DNA from: Rhizopus arrhizus
Taxonomy: Eukaryota; Mucoromycota; Mucoromycetes; Mucorales; Rhizopodaceae
Direction: 5' to 3'
DNA length: 64,000 nucleotides
NCBI GenBank assembly: GCA_024220505.1
Contig: JAKZZE010000022.1
Location: forward strand, 950,677 to 1,014,676
The position numbers and the translations under genes are program-made. The notes beneath the pieces were generated by a model that ran no database searches, was not told the DNA's origin, and saw only the letters and a list, made by a program, of their open reading frames with translations. How positions within the stretch are numbered: position 1 is the stretch's first letter; each line of letters starts with the position of its first letter. This document shows, one piece after another, positions 41,806 through 50,684 of the stretch.

Positions 41806-43038
41806 TGAAGGTTGTGTTTGACGTACGTCCCCTGATGGATAGTACTGATAGTCAGTCTGTGTGTCCTTTCTCCTATCATTGTTGTTGTTATTGTAATGCC
41901 CATTATTGGTATTATTGTTGTAACGTCCATTATCGTTGTTATATGAACCATTCCTATTATTATACCCATAATTCCTATTGTTAGTATATCCACTATTTCC
42001 ATTGTTGTAATTGTTAAAGTTTCCTTTATAATTTCCATTGTTATAGTTTCCATTATTATTGTTGCGGTAGGTTTTGTTATAAGGTCTACCGGTTGATTGT
42101 TGAGTGTTCAATTCATTTCTTATAGTCTGCTGTATCAAGTTAAGTATATCTGACTGATTGCTATGCTGAGGTAGTCCATTGCTATGGTGCTGCAGGTTAT
42201 GACTTGAAAGATATTGAGAATTGTCGAGTTTTCTACTGATGTCCATGGTCGATAGTTGTGGTTGATTCATTGTTCTCGTAAAAGATAAGTTTTGAGAATC
42301 ACGTCTACCATTCGTGTAAGGATCACTGACTGGAATGTACTGGATCTGATGTTCTTGTCCATCAATAATTTCAAGATTGTGATGGTTAGGCAAATATCTA
42401 TTGGGATGCGTGATTTCTTCATTGTATATCAAAGCATGGCTCACGTTTCTTGGTATAAATGGGTTATCGACCATTGCTATTTTTCTAGGTCTGTTGGCGT
42501 TCCACCATCCATCAGCATGATTTGTCCAATCTTGAAAATTTCTTGAACTTGATTGTATACAGAATTGTTTTATGTCCTTAAGAAGACCAGCACGGAAGCG
42601 ACTTTCCACTACCTCTTCGCTCGTGATGTTTGCTAAATCAGCAGCTTCTCTAAGCCGGGAAAGGAAAATTTGAGGATGCTCCTGTTCTCCTTGCATCATT
42701 TCGTTAAATTCCAGTTCGTAGTTTTGTATGAGCTCTGGTGTGATATAATGTTTCTTCAATTGTTCTATGGCTTCTTCATAGGTGACCGTAGGATTTTCCT
42801 TCAATATGACGCGCTCAAAGTAAATTTTGGCGGCACGTCGCAATTGTGATTTTAGGATAACCAGTCTTCGGGCATCAGTATTTGTGTTGCTAATGGCTAA
42901 GAATGATTCCAGTATTTCTTGAAAGTGACGGAAATCTTCCCCTTCATAACCATAAAATTCAATTAGTTTAGGACGATATCCTTGGGCTACGCTTTGGTTG
43001 CTAATCGAGGCCAACACGTTTTGTCCTGCTGTATTCAT
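41797..43038 (-). CDS. Gypsy-2 Gag, 413 aa, Asn/Tyr-rich tail without zinc knuckle
   Basis: The capsid-like N-terminal half is close to gypsy-1 Gag (EFYGYEGEDFRHFQEILESF, RLREAADLANITSEEVVESR, NANRPRKIAMVDNPFIPRN). The tail from about residue 310 is built of Asn, Gly, Tyr and Arg (NNNNGNYNNGNYKGNFNNYN). No CCHC zinc knuckle is found. The ORF ends QTQPSKN at a stop TAA directly after A AAA AAC. Confidence 0.92.
   Translation of the reverse strand: MNTAGQNVLASISNQSVAQGYRPKLIEFYGYEGEDFRHFQEILESFLAISNTNTDARRLVILKSQLRRAAKIYFERVILKENPTVTYEEAIEQLKKHYITPELIQNYELEFNEMMQGEQEHPQIFLSRLREAADLANITSEEVVESRFRAGLLKDIKQFCIQSSSRNFQDWTNHADGWWNANRPRKIAMVDNPFIPRNVSHALIYNEEITHPNRYLPNHHNLEIIDGQEHQIQYIPVSDPYTNGRRDSQNLSFTRTMNQPQLSTMDISRKLDNSQYLSSHNLQHHSNGLPQHSNQSDILNLIQQTIRNELNTQQSTGRPYNKTYRNNNNGNYNNGNYKGNFNNYNNGNSGYTNNRNYGYNNRNGSYNNDNGRYNNNTNNGHYNNNNNDRRKDTQTDYQYYPSGDVRQTQPSKN
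41800..41806 (-). promoter_or_regulatory. -1 ribosomal frameshift heptamer A AAA AAC (gypsy-2)
   Basis: The Gag frame reads TCA AAA AAC TAA. The pol frame one base back stays open through the junction and into the protease. Position and sequence are conserved with 33017-33023, although the stop differs (TAA versus TAG). Confidence 0.88.
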
Positions 43039-43140
43039 TGTTGCTAATAAGTGTTCTGAAATTGTAGAGTCGATTTTGAATAATTTTCTTTTTGAAGTTT
43101 TTCTGATAGTTTGATTTGTTTACTGTTTTAATTGATTTTC

Positions 43141-43158
43141 CCTCGTAGTGACCACCAA
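43141..43158 (-). other. Primer binding site region, gypsy-2
   Basis: After the 5' LTR end (...AATCTCACA) the element strand reads TTTGGTGGTCACTACGAGGG. It is the same as in gypsy-1. Its first ten bases after the leading TT-T (GGTGGTCACT) also occur inside the intact LTRs here. Confidence 0.68.
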
Positions 43159-43160
43159 AT

Positions 43161-43720
43161 GTGAGATTGTTAGGCTTTCGGGTTTAAGTAGGTTTGGTAT
43201 AAGTTATTGAGACAAAGTTTTGGTAATCGAATAAAGTATTGGATAAATTAATATCCAAAAAAGAGTAGATAATTTGAGTTGTAAGTTCGCTTGAGTAGAG
43301 TGACCACCAGATCTTGTTAAGTAGATCAGTCTGAATTGAATAAAAGTAAAATAAAAAGATGAAAGATAAAAGATAAAATAAAAAAGAGATTACAATGAAG
43401 TATATGATTCAAGGGATTATTGATTCTTCCTATTTATAAAATAAAAGAAGTATTTTGTTTCAAAGGAGATTTATTTGGATAAGGTAAGATAATAATAATA
43501 ATAATAATTCTTGATAAATTGTTGATATTTATATGTTTTTGGTTTTTTTGATTTTGTGATGTTTTTAGATTTTTGTGTTTTCCTTTGAATTGTGAATTTA
43601 GTTGAGTTATTCAATTTCATTGAGTTTATCAAAAATATTGAGGACATGAACTTAGTTCAGGTCCGAACTTTCTTCGTCAAGTGGTACAGTTTGATTGAAA
43701 AAATTTCTATTTTCGTCACA
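43161..43720 (-). repeat. Gypsy-2 right (5') LTR
   Basis: 560 bp, matching 35559-36119 apart from about one base by my reading. It drives transcription to the left. ACAG follows at 43721-43724. Confidence 0.95.
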
Positions 43721-43735
43721 ACAGTACAAAAAAAA

Positions 43736-43757
43736 TTACTGTTTGTCTTCTTTCAGT
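43736..43757 (-). other. 22-bp motif also found downstream of tRNA-Lys
   Basis: On the minus strand it reads ACTGAAAGAAGACAAACAGT plus AA, differing by one base from 2229-2250. It lies 56 bp beyond the 3' end of tRNA-Thr and 16 bp from gypsy-2. Confidence 0.6.
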
Positions 43758-43812
43758 AAAATATAAGGAAGACTAAAAGTTATGTCACAAGAACGACATT
43801 GATCAGTTAATA

Positions 43813-43885
43813 TGCCTTCTGCCAGAATCGAACTGGCGACCTTCTGCTTACTAGGCAGACGCTCTGCCATCTGAGCCAAGAAGGC
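43813..43885 (-). tRNA. tRNA-Thr (anticodon AGT)
   Basis: This is a 73-nt cloverleaf on the minus strand. The acceptor stem GCCTTCT/AGAAGGC is perfect and the discriminator is A. The anticodon stem TCTGC/GCAGA encloses CTAGTAA, giving AGT (Thr, ACU after A34 editing). The A box TGGCTCAGATGG and B box AGTTCGATTCT are present. There is no intron. A T4 run on the transcribed strand lies at about 43775. It is transcribed toward gypsy-2, 92 bp away. Confidence 0.93.
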
Positions 43886-45601
43886 ACCTTTCTTTTGACC
43901 GGCGACTGGTAATTCTGGGTGATAAACGCAACTCGGTTCGCACTGCACATAATTGGTGATTTTCAGCGTTCTCAGTCATTGACAATCATTGCTAACATCA
44001 AAAAATCAACGATTTGAATACCTTTGAGTAAACGAAAAAAATTAAAATACTCTGTATTGCACCTTTTTGAATTTTGAAAGAAGATTTAGGTGCGAAAAAA
44101 ATAAAGAAATTTAATAATGTTACTAATTTTTTTGTAGGGTAAATATTCATAGAGTTATTCATGTTTTAAAAAAGTGTCTTTTTTTTTCAAATAGTCTTTT
44201 TTTGGAAAGCCTGTTCTCCTCTATCATTGAAAGACCGATATTTTCTTTTTTTATTTTTGAGGTCAAAATGCGGAAATCAAAAGCACCATGCGATTATTTT
44301 GTTCAGGAGAATACATATTAGGAAGGCGATATGTGATTTTTAGCGTAGCTCATTAGAAATGTGTAACAGAACGTAACAAAATAGTTGCGTTTAGTAAAAA
44401 AAAAAGGAAGCTGAACAACTAAAAAAAAAGACAAAGTTAAAAAAAAGACCTAGTGAAAAAAAAAAGAGAGCATAGCAATAAAAGGTTCCTTATTCAAATG
44501 AAAACAATAATTTAACAGCAAATATACTTTATAGAAATGCAAATGCTTTTATGTTATAACAAAAGAATACGTGTATATTCTAAAAAGAATAACAAATAAA
44601 GAAGCTTTGATAACATCTTATTACAAGGCAGTTATAATCGACAGATACAAGCACAGCGTTTTTGTTTTTTAAGTAAATAGATTGCTTTATTATTTTTTAT
44701 GACAAATAATATAAAAGAATATATGTTTTTAAGCTTATATTGGTTCATTACTTACTTTATGTTTGCACATGGGTGTAATTTGCAATTAGCCATTAGCCAT
44801 CAGCCATTAGAGATGTCAACATTACCAACTTTATCAAAAACAGCTTTTTAACAACAAGCAACAATAAAAGTTTGATATTCTTATAGCTTTATCGTGTTAA
44901 AAAGAACAACTTTGCTCATGAGGTTCATGTTCGTCATCCGAATGTGTCCCATTAGGAATTCCTAATGTAAAAAAAAAAGAAACTGACATTAGACTTGGTT
45001 ATTACCTTTTTTTTTTATAAACTTACATATGACCAATACTTGAGCTTTCTTTTTTATCTTTTGTATCTTCAATGTTAAATATGTTCTCTGAAACAAAACA
45101 AGGGAAAAAAAAATTCTTTAGAACACGTAAAACTGTTACTGTTTAAGAACCGACATCCAAATTTAGTATATTTGCTTTAGTTTTTTTTGATCATGCATTT
45201 TTTTCTATCTTATTCCTCTACTAAATCCTGAATATTTTTTTTTTGAAATGAACGCCACTACTGGCATCCAAGTGTGGAAGAATCAATTTGATCCAGTTAC
45301 AAGCAACAATATACTTCCAATTTACAGGATTTTCAACCCTGTTGCTATATGTCCATATGTTGATAATCACCTTCTTACTCTCGCTCTGCCAAGAAGAATT
45401 TATATGTAACAACTATGCTAAATTATTCAAACATTCTTTTATTATTATTATTATTTATTTTACTAAAGAATCATTCAATAGACTATTATTGTTATTTTTC
45501 TTTGAAATTTTTATTCAATTTGTACAGACAACAAAAGAGGCAGCAAAAAAAAAAAAAAAAAAAAAAAAGAGAGGGGGAAAGAGAAAAGAGAAAGTAAACG
45601 C
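43886..45601. other. Intergenic region, possible relic exons
   Basis: This is mostly AT-rich DNA with A and T runs. On the minus strand, 45100 to about 44950 could hold two short exons: after TTTGTTTCAG comes an acidic frame NIEDTKDKKESSSIG, then GTAAGTTT...TACATTAG and a short tail. The 63-codon minus frame at 45221-45412 (SNRVENPVNWKYIVACNWIK) might belong to the same gene. I cannot assemble a convincing gene. Plus-strand Lys-rich frames near 45540-45600 are products of an A run. Confidence 0.4.
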
Positions 45602-46834
45602 TTACTGCATAGGATTAGCAGCAGCAGAAGAGGAAAAGCCAAGGCCAGGAGAAGAAAAGGCCCAAGAGGGATAATCCTCATGGTCAAGGTTTGTGGGGAA
45701 CTCCTTGTCGAAGTAGTCCACCACCCTTCTTGTTCTATTGATGGTGCCTCTTTTCGACAAGGAATCTCTCCATGCTTTTTGAAGAGAAGCATGGAATTCG
45801 TCCACCTGTAGATTAATTAAAGGTATATTAGAAAATAAATACTATAACAAAAATACTACTTACTGCTTTACTTCGAAAGAGTGGTCTTTTTACCACAAAC
45901 ACAGGACCATGTTCATCCTCAGGGCCATCTTCTTCCTCTGAGGTCCAATCGGCTATCAGAAGCTTTTTTCCAAAAGGAAAACGAGCTTCAAATTCCTCTG
46001 GGGCTGCATTGTAAGCATTTCGCCTCATGGCGAGCTTCTAATGTAAAGAAGTAATGTAAGTACTTCAAACACTATATATTTCAATTTTTCAATATTAATT
46101 ACTTACTGCATGCACACGACTACGACGCGTTGATTCTTCTGACGTAGCCGTCAGCCCCTTACTTTCTCTCACCATGTAGTTGAATTTGTTTCTGACCATG
46201 CTGCGCATGTCAGAAACAGTAATGCCAGCAGAAAATGGCTCCTTCTTGGCAGCTGCTACAAGCAAATCTCTGACCTTTGCGTTTTGCTTGTAGCGCAAGA
46301 CCTCCTTCAGGTCAAAGGTAATACCACGAGGGACCAGATGCTCTTTGTAGTACTTCAATATGAAAGCCTATATTTCAAAAAGGGTAAAACAAAAATTTAG
46401 TTATTATTTTGCACATGCTAATTTAGCTTTTAAATTCAAATTACACTTGTGGAGGCCTTATTCTCTTCGACCTCAGAAGGTTGCTGCTGTGGAGGCTGCT
46501 GCTGCTGTTGCTGCCCTTGTTGCTGTTGTTGCAGCAATTGCGTTAGCTGCTCAATCTTCAGCTCCTGCCGACGTTGATTCTCCTCCTGTCGGCGTTGAAT
46601 CTGCTCCTGCTGCTGCATCTGAGCAAAGATGGCCTCAAGGGTTTGGCCATTTGCAGAAGAGCCAACTGGGCCATGAAGGCGAGAAGGCTCAAAGCTGTCA
46701 AAAGACGCAACAGCAGTGGAAGCAGGAGAAGAGGACGGGAGAACAGTGGATGATCCAGTAATGCTTGAAGATATTCTTGCCCTTTTAGGGGCATTGCTGG
46801 GAACGTTGATGGGAGTGGCAGCACGACGAGACAT
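45602..46834 (-). CDS. Four-exon Gln-rich gene, unnamed fungal hypothetical family
   Basis: Exons (minus): 46834-46445, 46367-46107, 46037-45864 and 45805-45602. All three introns are phase 0, with donors GTAATT, GTAAGT, GTAAGT and acceptors TAG, TAG, CAG. The product is about 342 residues. Exon 1 is Ser/Pro-rich, then a Gln-rich coiled-coil-like stretch (QMQQQEQIQRRQEENQRRQE). Exon 2 carries a conserved-looking helical segment (FDLKEVLRYKQNAKVRDLLV). Exon 3 has RFPFGKKLLIADWTSEEEDG and ends VVKRPLFRSKA. Exon 4 has VDEFHASLQ and a YPSWAFSS tail. The last two intron positions and flanking motifs match the gene at 1-785. The Gln-rich arm hints at a nuclear or regulatory role, but function is unknown. 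Confidence 0.8.
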
Positions 46835-48394
46835 TTTTTAAGGCAAATTATATAAAAAGGAAGAAAAAAAGAAAAAAAAAAAAAAAACAGGGGTTTAAAA
46901 TAAATTGAAGATGAATACAAAACAAGGTGATACTTTCATTTATTTTACAAAAAAGCAAAGAAAAAAAAAAGCCTTTGGAGTTAAAGATATTACATTTAAA
47001 TAAAAAAAAAAGAAGAAGAGAAAGTTTAAACTGTTTATGAATAGCCTCTCTGAATATTTCAATAGTTAAACAGTATCAAAGAAAACTTATTGTTAATTGA
47101 TAATAGGTAATTGTAACACAGGTAAAATGAGGCTATAAAAAAAAGTCCTTTTTTTTCCTTTTTTTTTTTTTCTTTTTTTTTAAAAAACATTCTTTCTAAA
47201 AGGTAAGTTCTTAATATTATATAAATCGTATTCCTGTTCTAACGGTACTTATACTTTAGTAATATTGTATAGATTGCTTTCTTTATGGTTTAAATGGTCT
47301 TTATAAAGTCTTTTTCCCAGAATTATTATTGCTTCTTCTTTTCCTTGTTGGTATAAGCTTGACTGGTTTCTTTTTTTTTTTTCATGGTCCATCTAAAGCA
47401 AGGTACTATTACTTTTACTACATACACTCAATAGCTAATAATTATTATAGATGTGTGCTGCTTTTTTTACTTGTGAGTATACGCTTAGCTAGTTTACTTC
47501 CCATGGTCTATCTAAAGAAAGGTACTATTACTTTTACTACATATACACAATAGCTAATAATTGTCATAGATGAATGCTGCTTTGCTTTGGCCTCCTCTAT
47601 CTCTTTTCTGTCTTTGCTTTGGTTCTTAAGTACTGATGTCTTTTCTTTTGCTTTGAGTGTCCAAGTCCTTGAATCCTTTGAATCCTTACGTCTTTGAATC
47701 CTTGGGCTCGGCTTTTTTTTTTCTTTTTTTTTTTTTGAAAAATTTTAAAGTTCCACAAGGTTAATTGATGTATTTTTAGATTAGATGCTGCTATTCTGGT
47801 GACATTAGGTAAGTCAAGTACACTTTTAAAACGCTACAAGCAAAGAAATACTATGTATTGTTATTATTATTTTATTTAAATAAAAAAAACGCTATTTTTT
47901 ATAAACAAAATCCCTATTTTTTTGTGTATATAAGAAAATAAAAATAAAATAAATATAACCCAAAAGTCCAAAGAGAACAACAAAACAAGAACAAAAAGCA
48001 CGAGCGGCGCTTTCGCATCGAAATGAAGCTTCTTCAGGTGACTTAAACTTGCTCTTATATATCTTTTTCCACAAACTTAAAATTCTAGATAAGATAAAAA
48101 ACTTAAACTAAAAAATCTGAAGGGAAAACTTTTAAATCTCGCCAAGACGTAATAAATTAAAAAGAACTTTCTTTTTAATTTATGTAGTGTAACAGGACCT
48201 GGAACGGGGCAGCGATGGGGCTGAAACGTGGGACCTGATTCGGTGATGTAACCCGAGATGACGAGGTTACAAAAACGTTCGGCGATGTAACCCGAGATAA
48301 TGATGTTATACAAAAGGAATGTACGACAATGACTCGGGAATGGTTTCACTTACACAAGGATCGAGACCATGATTGTGGTTACTGGTTGTGTTAC
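46835..48394. other. Intergenic DNA with short local duplications
   Basis: There is no supportable gene. It contains A/T runs, a 119-bp duplication (47383-47584), short CTTTGAATCCTT repeats (about 47665-47700), and a roughly 37-bp direct repeat around GATGTAACCCGAGAT (48242-48260 and 48280-48298). A satellite array begins at its right edge. Confidence 0.55.
47383..47584 (+). repeat. Two tandem copies of an about 119-bp unit
   Basis: CATGGTCCATCTAAAGCAAG at 47383 and CATGGTCTATCTAAAGAAAG at 47502 start two diverged copies. Each continues with GGTACTATTACTTTTACTAC, CAATAGCTAATAATT and ATGCTGCTTT-like ends. Identity is roughly 85-90%. Confidence 0.85.
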
Positions 48395-50269
48395 AGTGAA
48401 TGATTTTGCGGCTAGGATCGTGGCTGCAGTTATGGTTGTACCCTAAAATCCTGTGGTTGCCCGCTTAATTTCAGAGTTGTGGTTGTACCCTAAAATCCTG
48501 TGGTTGCCCGCTTAATTTCAGAGTTGTGGTTAGGGCACTTTTCTTGACGATAACTAAAGCTAGAGTCACGGCTATAGCGTAAAAGTAAAATCCAGTGTTG
48601 TCCGGTTACTTTTCGGAGTGAGAACCAACACTAGGCGCACCCCATTGGGCATATAAACGAGATAAAGCGATTTTTACACATAGCTCACTATTTTCGTGCC
48701 TATGGATAGGCTTATAGTTAAAATTTGGCTTATGGCTAAAGTTAAGCGGAGTAATAACCAACACTAGACACACCCCATTTGGTATGCAAATCATACAAAG
48801 AGATTTTTACACATAGTCCACTATTTTTGTGCCTATGGCTAGGCTTATAGCTAAAATTTGGCTTATGGCTAAAGTTAAGCGGAGTGATAACCAATACTAA
48901 GTGCACCCCATTTGCTCTATAAATCACACAAAGCCATTTTTACACATAGCTCACTATGTTTATGCCTATGGATAGGCTTATAGCTAAAATTTGGCCTATG
49001 ACTAAAGTTAAGCTTGGATCTCTGATTATTTCTATCGCTATGGTTAAACCCCAAAATCCTGTGGTTGCCCGCTTAATTCCAGAATTATGGTTGTACCCTA
49101 AAATCCTGTGGTTGCCCGCTTAATTTCAGAGTTGTGGTTAGGGCACTTTTCATGACGATAACTAAAGTTAGAGTCACGGCTATAGCGAAAAACTAAAATC
49201 CAGTGTTGTCCGGTTATTTTTCGGAGTGATAACCAACACTAGGAGCACCCCATTGCGTATATAAACGAGATAAAGCGATTTCTACACCTAGCTCACTATA
49301 TTTAGGCCTATGGATAGGCTTATAGCTAAGATTTGGCTTATGGCTAAAGTTAAGCGGAGTGATAATCAACACTAAGTGCACCCCATTTGCTCTATAAATG
49401 CGATAAAGCCATTTTTACACATAGCTCACTATATTTAGGCCTATGGATAGGCTTATAGCTAAGATTTGGCTTATGGCTAAAGTTAAGCGGAGTGATAATC
49501 AACACTAAATGCACCCCATTTGCTCTATAAATGCGATAAAGCCATTTTTACACATAGCTCACTATGTTTACGCCTATGGATAGGCTTATAGCTAAAATTT
49601 GGCCTATGACTAAAGTTAAGCTTGGATCTCTGATTATTTGCATGGTTAAACCCCAAAATCCTGTGGTTGCCCGCTTAATTTCAGAGTTGTGGTTGGAGCA
49701 CTTTTCATGACGATAACTAAAGTTAGAATCACGGCTATAGCCAAAAGATAAAGTTCAGTGTTGTCCGGTTATTTTTCGGAGTGAGAACCATCATTAGGCG
49801 CACCCCATTGGGTATATAAGCGAGATAAAGTGATTTTTGCATATAGCCCACTATGTTTGTGCCTATGGATAGGCTTATAGCTAAAATTTGGCCTATGACT
49901 AAAGTTAAGCTTGGATCTCTGATTATTTGCATGGTTAAACCCCAAAATCCTGTGGTTGCCCGCTTAATTTCAGAGTTGTGGTTGGAGCACTTTTCATGAC
50001 GATAACTAAAGTTAGAATCACGGCTATAGCCAAAAGATAAAGTTCAGTGTTGTCCGGTTATTTTTCGGAGTGAGAACCATCATTAGGCGCACCCCATTGG
50101 GTATATAAGCGAGATAAAGTGATTTTTGCATATAGCCCACTATGTTTGTGCCTATGGATAGGCTTATAGCTAAAATTTGGCCTATGACTAAAGTTAAGCT
50201 TGGATCTCTGATTATTTGCATGGTTATACCCTAAAATCCTGTGGTTGCCCGCTTAATTTCAGAGTTGTG
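48395..50269. repeat. Satellite-like tandem array 1
   Basis: The array is built of diverged units. The A-type unit is about 135 bp (CACATAGCTCACTAT, GCCTATGGATAGGCTTATAG, TTAAGCGGAGTGATAACCAA, CACCCCATTTGCTCTATAAA). The B-type segment carries AAAATCCTGTGGTTGCCCGC, TTAGAGTCACGGCTATAGC and GTGTTGTCCGGTTA. The 135-bp length is a multiple of three, and one minus-strand frame stays open across units (peptide core PLNFSHKPNFSYKP). The right end joins a retroelement protease frame at about 50269. Related arrays are at 54690-55560 and 58790-61200. Confidence 0.85.
49621..50198. repeat. 289-bp tandem duplication inside array 1
   Basis: 49621-49909 and 49910-50198 look identical; both start CTTGGATCTCTGATTATTTG and contain the same 65-codon minus frame. 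A third copy begins at 50199 and soon diverges. This marks recent unequal exchange or slippage in the array. Confidence 0.9.
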
Positions 50270-50684
50270 AAATGAATGGAAAGTTTAGGAAGCAAATCTG
50301 TTCCAATAAGAATTTTACAGTTGTGAGAGGAAGCATGATCGTCAATAAGATCAAACTTATATTTAATAATGTGGTCAATGTTGTCGTATTCGACATTCAC
50401 ATAGTCAATAGATCTCATTCTGGGAATTTGGTCGCCATTTGCTAAAATTAGGTTACCAGGAACTGAATGAAATTTAATATTATTGTCTATTGCAAATTTT
50501 TTATTTATGACAGAGACACGTGCACCAGTATCTATGATACCATAAGCGTTCACATTATTAAGCGTGATTGGAGTAACGGGGGAATAAGCCACATTATCCG
50601 ATTCGAATAAACTATCGTCTTCTCCAACTTTATTGTTACGAATGGCAAAGACATTTTTGTTATACTCTTCATCAAAACTAGTAT
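50270..50684 (-). pseudogene. Retropepsin-like protease fragment of a third gypsy element
   Basis: The minus frame just downstream of the gag at 50685 reads a retropepsin: AYGIIDTGARVSVINKKFA with a standard DTG active site, a flap-like region and ILIGTDLLPKLSIHF. It lies in the -1 frame relative to gag. No classical shift heptamer is visible at the gag end (CCA AAT AAA ATA TAA). At about 50269 retroelement sequence stops and satellite begins, so the frame ends in satellite codons (LKLSGQPQDF). RT, RNase H and integrase are missing here. Confidence 0.85.

Larger units (their letters stand above)
35559..43720 (-). mobile_element. Complete Ty3/gypsy retrotransposon gypsy-2, 8.16 kb
   Basis: Two LTRs of about 560 bp (35559-36119 and 43161-43720) look essentially identical, and ACAG is duplicated at 35555-35558 and 43721-43724. 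In minus-strand order: PBS, gag 43038-41797, shift site, PR-RT-RNaseH to 38678, A/CA-rich spacer, integrase plus accessory domain 38465-36051, polypurine region, LTR. All three long frames are open. It inserted immediately beside the right end of gypsy-1, overlapping its last three bases in the duplication. Near-identical LTRs imply a recent insertion, and it may still be competent. Confidence 0.95.

Noticed and set aside
34395..43158. Tf1-like self-priming of gypsy-1 and gypsy-2
   Set aside because: Self-priming needs an RNA 5' end complementary to the PBS. The LTR copy of GGTGGTCACT is in the same sense as the PBS, so it cannot pair with it.
45288..45674. 128-codon plus frame with a Lys-rich run
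   Set aside because: It crosses a long A run and overlaps the last exon of the better supported minus-strand gene.
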